DNA of 64,000 bases from Brachypodium distachyon (lineage: Eukaryota > Streptophyta > Magnoliopsida > Poales > Poaceae). A model generated the notes under the pieces. It saw only the letters and a program-made list of their open reading frames with translations. It did no database searches and was not told the origin of the DNA. The stretch is taken from assembly GCF_000005505.3 (NCBI RefSeq), contig NC_016131.3, forward strand, positions 50,329,355 through 50,393,354, written 5' to 3'. Shown here one piece after another: positions 57,696 to 64,000 of this stretch; the stretch's first letter is position 1, and every line of letters begins with the position of its first letter. The translations under genes and the position numbers were made by a program.

Positions 57696-60600
57696 ACTAT
57701 TTAATTAACCATCTATATAGCTACTTGCTCCTTGATTATTACGGAGTACAATCAAATTTGAGTTTAAACTCAAATTTATATATATTCCTAATGACTTTTA
57801 TTAATCGAGCTTCATTAGTTTTCATAATAGTTGATGGTATAATTAAGAAAAATATATAATTCTTAGTAGTTCATATACATATATTTCTCCACGCACAAAA
57901 GAAGAAGAAGAAGAAAAGAACATCGATGTGTATCTCCAATGTCGTTGGGCAGTTTGGACGTGAGACTTTGTTTGCTTGTGCATGTGTTCTTCTCTAGATT
58001 CCTTTTAAGATGTGGCAGTCCATGCAAAAATATGGGTCATTAGCTGCTTGAGTGCACTTTTAGTTAAACAGGCAGCTACTTGTGACACTGATGCCTTAAT
58101 TTGCTTTACACATGACTTGACAATAATCAAATATACACGTAGTATTTATACATAATATTATTTTTTTCTCTCTGGTCCTGGAAACAGAAGTCATGCAATT
58201 AGTTAGACAGTAGGTAGAGACGAAGCCTCGTTTCCGGGCACCACAAGACATTGACTGTCGCTCGTCCCAGCTTGAAACTTGCATATATACATGCTTACAT
58301 ATGCTTTAGAACCTAGCTAAATTAGCAGCCCTTTAGCAGCCCCATATCTATCATCTATGCCTATCATATCCACTTTATCTCATCAGAAAGCTTGCAAGCT
58401 TTTTGGACTTGACAGAAGTGGTTAAGAGTTAAACTAACCGTCCTAGCCTGTTTTTCTTGCAATGTCTATCATATCGATCAAACGTTTTCCTTTTAACAGT
58501 TCTTTTTCATTGCTGTTAAGAAAAGTAAAGTGGATAAGAAGTATTTTACCATCCTCAGAATTAATTATGCATGGCCTTCTTCACAGAAACTTCCAAGTGC
58601 TTAATTTGTTTTTCGGAAAGAGGATGATCCCCGCCTCTGCATCAATCGAAGAACTTTAATTTATCAGCTGACGCGTCCTGGATCGCTCTATCTCGCTTTC
58701 TGATCAGGTGAGATTTTGACAAGACCATGCATGCTTGCCTGGCATGCTGTAGCAAATGACAAGCGGACTACGCATGATTGTTCAACAGGAAGCCTACAGT
58801 GACTTTCATATGTATCTAACATTCTGCCCACTATGTATAGATCTAGGAGAACTATAATTAGTATACCTATGCAGTTATTTTTCTCACCACAAATTTCAGA
58901 TGCAACAGATAATAATTATGAAGGCAAGTAGATTAATTTACAGAACAGATGTAGAAGGAAACCTGTTAGAGCATGCAACCATGCATAGCAATCTGACAAA
59001 GCAAAGCAACATCAGCTAGCTGGCGTAGTTAGAGACATCACCAGATCCAGGGTGACATTTGCATCAATGCTAGAATATGATCATTTATTTTCAAATTCTC
59101 CTCGAATTCATGCTTCAGCTAATATTAATTAACTTGAAGAGAGACGGATAGAAAGCAAAGTCAGAAATAGTTTCTGCTCTTAATTTGCTTCCACCTGAAA
59201 AGATGTGTGGAAGGAGACCTGTATCCCAAGAATTCTCAGCGAATAGCCTACGTATGCCTGCATGGCCACCTATGCAATCCTGTCCACAAGTGTATGGTGA
59301 CATGTACAGATTTATATACCTAACCCCATGAAAAAAGAACAATAAAAAACTGCATATGATGGCTGCAGTGCATGGTCAACTTGGCATGTTGACTGTCAAT
59401 GTGTCTAATTGAGACTTTTGCTGTATATGTAAGATTAATCTAACTAAAATGTACGAGTATATATATGACTCCTGAAAGTTGTACAGCTTTTGGAATGTGT
59501 GAAAAGGAGTTCTTGATCATAAGGAAACAATGTGTTTGTGACATGGGGCTAATTAACCAACCATACAAGATTTAATTTGACCAGTCAATAATCAGGCCTT
59601 TGCTCTGTGGTCTCAACGTTTCCCAAACGGTAATGGATTGCATTTGTCACTCAAGATTCTGCAGCTTTTTGTTTCAGACAAACAGACAGACACATGGATA
59701 TATAGCTCGATCAGCAGTGAGTTAGCAAAACTGGCATGCCCTTCGTTTCCTCTCCCGCATGCATTGACCAAGGAAAGGTGATTAAGATTAATTAGCCATG
59801 TAGATGTACTGCTTTGACCTGCTACTTAATTTGGTCAGGCTAATAAGGGTTGTTCTACAGTCTAAAGCCACTTTTTCTGGCTGTTGTCAGAGCAGTAAGA
59901 AAACGTGGGTAATTAACTGGCTGTTCTCTTTAATCACAACCTAAAGTACTTCAGCCAGAAGACCTGGGGTAATTAAGCATATATTTGATCTGCTTAACAA
60001 GTCACAGACTAATCATTTCATGTAGAAATTCCCTATTTCGATGAAGTTGTCTCTCGCTTGTCATCTTAAAAGTCTGCAAGACTGCAAGTGCAACTGCTCT
60101 CTCAGAATAAATAAATAAAAATATAAATAAATAAATTATCTAGCAAGAAAGGTAAACTCACTGTCTTCCAGGAAATTCAACTTACCTCTCAGTGATCGCA
60201 TCATTTTCACCGGTTACCCTGAAAAAATGTATTAATCCACATACTTATTACTACATCAAAAGGTCCAACCTTCAATTTATATGATCGAAATAATCCTATT
60301 TGTCAAGCAACTAAATGCACAAACAGAAAGCAGAGAAACGGTTTGCCCCACAAGGGATGGCAAGAGGATGTTTAGTAGGTAAACCATGGACCTAGAAAGG
60401 AACAACCACATACCTACTTTACCTGATGGATGCATGGATGCAAAGATGCAAAGAATAATGCATGCTTTGTTCCAACCTAAAGCTAGCTATAGGCCTTCTC
60501 TCACTCTCAATCTCCTTGCATCATCAACGAAGAAAAAAAATTAAGGCAGGGAGGAAGAATTGTCACTTTTTTGAAAAATTGCTCTCTGATGATCCAACAT

Positions 60601-62041
60601 ATATCAGCTTGGTACCGTAAGCACAGAATAAAACGGTTTCGACACCGATCAAACTCCTTTTTCCTTCTTCCGGGTCATTCGCATGTCAATTTGTAGGAAC
60701 AGATTACAAATTATTTCCAGCAATTAGCACATTTCCAGCCTGCTGGCGAGAAAAGGAGAGATGTTCTAGGTCCACACGGGGTAAAATGTATCCGGTAAAT
60801 TAGACATTAAAACAGACAATGATCAGCAGCTTGGCAGCCATCACGCAGAGATCATCTACGTACCTACTGGATGGATCAGATTATTTTAATTAATAAAGGT
60901 GTTCTAATCCTTCACGCGGTAAAACAGCCAGTCAAGCAGTTCCTATGCATGCACATTTACTTGCCAAGTAGATATTATTTTTCTTCTTATGTTCCTGGTC
61001 TTAAAAGGTGGCAAGATTCAACAGTAATATTACCAAACTGCAGACTGGGATGCCTTGGTGTTGACTTGTTTGTCTGTTGCTTGTCTTGCCGGCAAGTGTT
61101 GCTTGCAGAGAAACATCCATCCATCTATCAACTATCAATCTGCCAAAAAGTTTCGCAGCAACTAAAATTGTAATATTCGAGTGATCCGTGTAAAGGCCAA
61201 CTCAGCGATATGATCGACGGGCATGATTGGATGTACAAAAAAAACTTGACAAAAGGGAAGAACATCAATTCAGCATGTCACTTTAGCAGCTTCTGCTTAC
61301 TTGTAATTAGGCTGCAGTTAGTGATTCAGTTATAACAAGCAGCTAATTAAGATAACTTGTTTTACAGACTTGCTCTGAGTAATTAATTATCGCAAGAGTC
61401 CTGAGGTCTGACAACAAGGGCCCATAGATTCCATAAGGAATTAATCAGGAAAAAAAAATTAATCTTAGTAAGAAACTGGATGCAGCTAAGCAAAAGTTTA
61501 CGTCAGGGTTCATGGATTTATACTTTTCTATTTTGCATTGGGTGGCGATCAACCATAAGATCGAGGTGACGATCGAATGCCTTGTCAGTGCCGACAATAG
61601 ACAGAGACATGATTTCTCATCAATTAGCTACGCAGCCAGTATATCCAGTGGACAGATCCAACGGATGGGTCAGTCGAAAGGGTGATGGTTACAATGTTGG
61701 CATCAAAAGTAAAAAAGAAAAAATATCACAACATATTTGTGAAGACTTGCTTAGTTACTGAACCTATGGTCACCAGACGATCCAAATTACATACCGCATT
61801 TACTCAGCAAAAAACAAACATTACATCCCTCTATCCCAGTCTGAAATCATTCGTCTAACATTGTGTCATCTCTTTGTTCACACACAATCAGAGTCAAATT
61901 AGCGTCGAAATAATCAGGACTTCTACTGAAGACAGCTATGTACATACTGTGGGTGTTGTACAGACCTATAGAATCCCTAGTTAACTCTAAGAATGTACAA
62001 CAAAACATTGACCAGACGGCCGGAGAGCAGACTCGCTTTTT
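57696..62041. other. Gene-free spacer and 3' flank of the callose synthase gene
   Basis: AT-rich DNA with GAA repeats near 57901-57925 and AAAT repeats near 60110-60140. No ORF with recognisable content, no element ends and no RNA gene were found. The last 200-300 bp probably hold the 3' UTR of the minus-strand callose synthase gene. Confidence 0.5.
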
Positions 62042-63826
62042 TCATGACTCCTGATTCGCCTTGTTCCCCGCCAGGATGAGGGAGATCTCCAGACCACGGC
62101 TGAAGGCCTGGTTGAACAGGATGCGCGACTGGAAGGTGGATACGAAGGGGAACCACGAGAAGAACACGATGGGCGCGAAGATGACTGCGCCCATTCCAGC
62201 ATCGTACATCCGGGCGATCTCACGGACAGAGTCCCAAAGCCCAACAGTTTTCACCACACGTCTCCACGTGATGGCCAGCTGCCATGAGAAGCAACAGGTT
62301 AGGAGGCATGCGGCAAAACGTGCAAGGCAGAAAGTACAGGCAATGTACAAAGACAGAAGGAGGATGGCTTTTGTACTTACACATAATACACACCATCCAG
62401 TTGCTAAAAATGCTAGTGCACTTGCAAATAGATCAGCAATTGTAAAGGCTGTAAATCCAATAAGGCACGCAATTCCTGCAATAATGCCAATTGCGAGGAG
62501 GCCCTGTAGGAGCCGAACAAAAGCCGGCAAGGCAGTTGTCTTCTTTGGAGTTGCGGTGAAAAGCTGAAGCACAACAGAAGTTGCTTAGGCAAATTGGTTC
62601 TTATAACATGGAATCATGAAATAGATGAAAACATTAACACTTCATGTAACAAACCTTAAATAGGAGGACCATAACAAGCAGCACAATCCATGAGAAGCCA
62701 TACATCTGACCAGGAACAAAAAGCATTAGATACATCAGAAGTTAGAACGGATAACTCGTTAAAGAACATCAGGGACTTGTGTTGTTGCTTAATTTGAGCA
62801 TGTAAATAAATGTATAATATCAAACTTGCAAACTTGTTTATTTCACTTGCACATCAAAGAAAATTAGAACTCATCAGAAAACAAAACTATAAGGCATAAA
62901 ATGAGAGCTCCCACACTAATGCTAAATCATTCAACCAACGTAAACAGAAGAATGGATAAGTGGCCGTCGGGAAGAGATGTTTTGAATTTTGTTTAAGAAA
63001 TGTTTTGGTGTGAATTAACAGTAATCGAAAGCTCATCACTTACTGCTAGCGATGTGTTATGTGCTACTAGTTTAAGCTTGTACACGATGCCATACTGGAA
63101 CATAAGAAATCTCAAGCTCAGGATAGTCTCTAGGACGCGTCCCCTAAACGTCTTGATATGAGCCTGTATAAACACATAATATAAGTAACAAAAAAAGTGT
63201 ATGAGTGAAAAGAAAAAAAAGTCACAGGTCTTAAACAAATACAGGGTTTCGAACACAGCATTATAGTCACTGACCTGCTCCTCTTCCCACCAAGATTCCC
63301 AGCTTTTTTCTCCCTTTACACCAACTCCACCTTTATAAAATAACCAATTTGTCCAGTCATCAAAGTCCTCAACAGTTCTGATGTTCAAAAATAGAAGTCA
63401 ACAAAGGTAAAACCAAAACACCAGAAATGCAACAGCAATTACATCGATGCAATGTCATCAAGAGAAAATAAGACTGGAATGATAATTGCGCACATATGAT
63501 TTCAGTCTGCACATAAGTTATTATATACTTCCATTTTATCACAGTAGTGATGATTTTCCTTTAGTAAAAATAATTAAACAAGCTCTCAATTTCCCAGTCA
63601 ATAGTTATCTTGCTTGAGTGCCAAATAATCTAAAGGGACGTGAAAGATAGGATTGCTCCAAACATACTTTTGCCACTCGAAACCTGAAGGGTTGAAAATG
63701 TATGGAGCAAAAAGCCATGACACAACCATGAACCAACTGCTGATAGTTAACAGGATAAAGGAAGATGAGCCACCCTTCGTATAGCCATACGCGATGTAGA
63801 TAATGAGGAGGAGAGCAACCTCAAGC
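62042..63826 (-). CDS. Callose synthase (glucan synthase-like) C-terminal exons, gene continues beyond window
   Basis: Six exons on the minus strand: 63826-63668, 63377-63275, 63163-63044, 62705-62655, 62563-62381 and 62278-62042 (TGA at 62042-62044). All introns are GT-AG and the frame is continuous for about 280 residues. They encode the C-terminal membrane domain of the 1,3-beta-glucan synthase family. Signatures are SWLFAPYIFNPSGFEWQK, VEDFDDWTNWLFYKGGVGVK, SWESWWEEEQ, FRGRVLETILSLRFLMFQYG, YGFSWIVLL, DLFASALAFLATGW, LWDSVREIARMYDAGMG, SWFPFVSTFQSRILFNQAFS and RGLEISLILAGNKANQES. Several hydrophobic segments fit the family's C-terminal membrane helices. The LFNQAFSRGLEIS ending resembles callose synthases 9/10 (GSL10/GSL8) more than the GSL5 type; this is tentative. 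The enzyme makes callose at the plasma membrane, cell plate and plasmodesmata. The catalytic region lies upstream, outside the window; no exon was recognised in 63827-64000. Confidence 0.93.
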
Positions 63827-64000
63827 CTGCAATAGAAGTATCTATCAGATTGATCACCAAGTAATACTACACGATAACTAGAATTGAAGATTCCATTCGT
63901 TGAGACAGACCTTTGCAATGTCAACTAAAAGGGTGGTAAACCCGATTCCAAGACATTGCAATTGGTTGGCATTTGCTAAAAGAAATCATGAATCGATAAA

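Noticed and set aside
62061..62567. 168-codon plus-strand ORF
   Set aside because: Antisense to the last two callose synthase exons and crosses their intron; no family resemblance.
63840..64000. Further callose synthase exon at the window edge
   Set aside because: No stretch matched the expected upstream family sequence with usable splice sites; treated as intron or unresolved.

Overview
This is nuclear DNA of a grass, most likely a pooid of the Brachypodium/Triticeae kind. The evidence is spliced GT-AG genes with GC-rich first exons, Stowaway MITEs with the CTCCCTCCGT end, several LTR-retrotransposon families reduced to solo LTRs, and plant-only gene families (DYW PPR, REM-type B3, R2R3-MYB, callose synthase). 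Gene spacing suggests a compact genome. The species cannot be fixed from sequence alone.

Layout: (1) 1-1832, 3' part of a DYW-class PPR RNA-editing factor gene. (2) 2.4-10.3 kb, a head-to-head pair of nucleoside-phosphorylase-fold genes: a secreted bark-storage-protein-like gene (minus strand, six exons, 4344-6666) and 5'-methylthioadenosine nucleosidase MTN (plus strand, eight exons, 7534-10319), separated by 867 bp. The 3' half of the first gene has been tandemly duplicated into a broken copy that later received a 344-bp solo LTR. (3) About 10.9-39.35 kb, a 28-kb array of diverged tandem units of about 0.9-1.4 kb. The MTN-proximal units carry copies of the MTN 3' UTR, and distal units carry GC-rich islands with decayed ORFs. 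The array contains one short B3-domain gene and has been hit by a young but coding-defective Ty1/copia element (11972-16775), a 574-bp solo LTR, a Mutator-like element with gene-like GC-rich filler, and a 1.7-kb solo LTR. (4) 41.0-45.0 kb, a five-exon RRM gene of the BPA1 (binding partner of ACD11) family, then a tRNA-Asp(GTC). (5) 46-53 kb, a gene-free stretch leading to an R2R3-MYB gene (53305-54902) with a MITE in its promoter. (6) 55.9-57.7 kb, a second solo LTR of the same family as the one in the array, inverted relative to it. (7) 62.0-63.8 kb, the last six exons of a callose synthase (glucan synthase-like) gene on the minus strand, running out of the window.

The genes do not form one pathway. 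The pair in (2) is the exception worth attention: MTN salvages methylthioadenosine in the Yang cycle, and its divergent neighbour has the same fold but carries a signal peptide. The least explained object is the array in (3). All exon borders were read by eye from splice consensus and reading-frame continuity, without transcript data.
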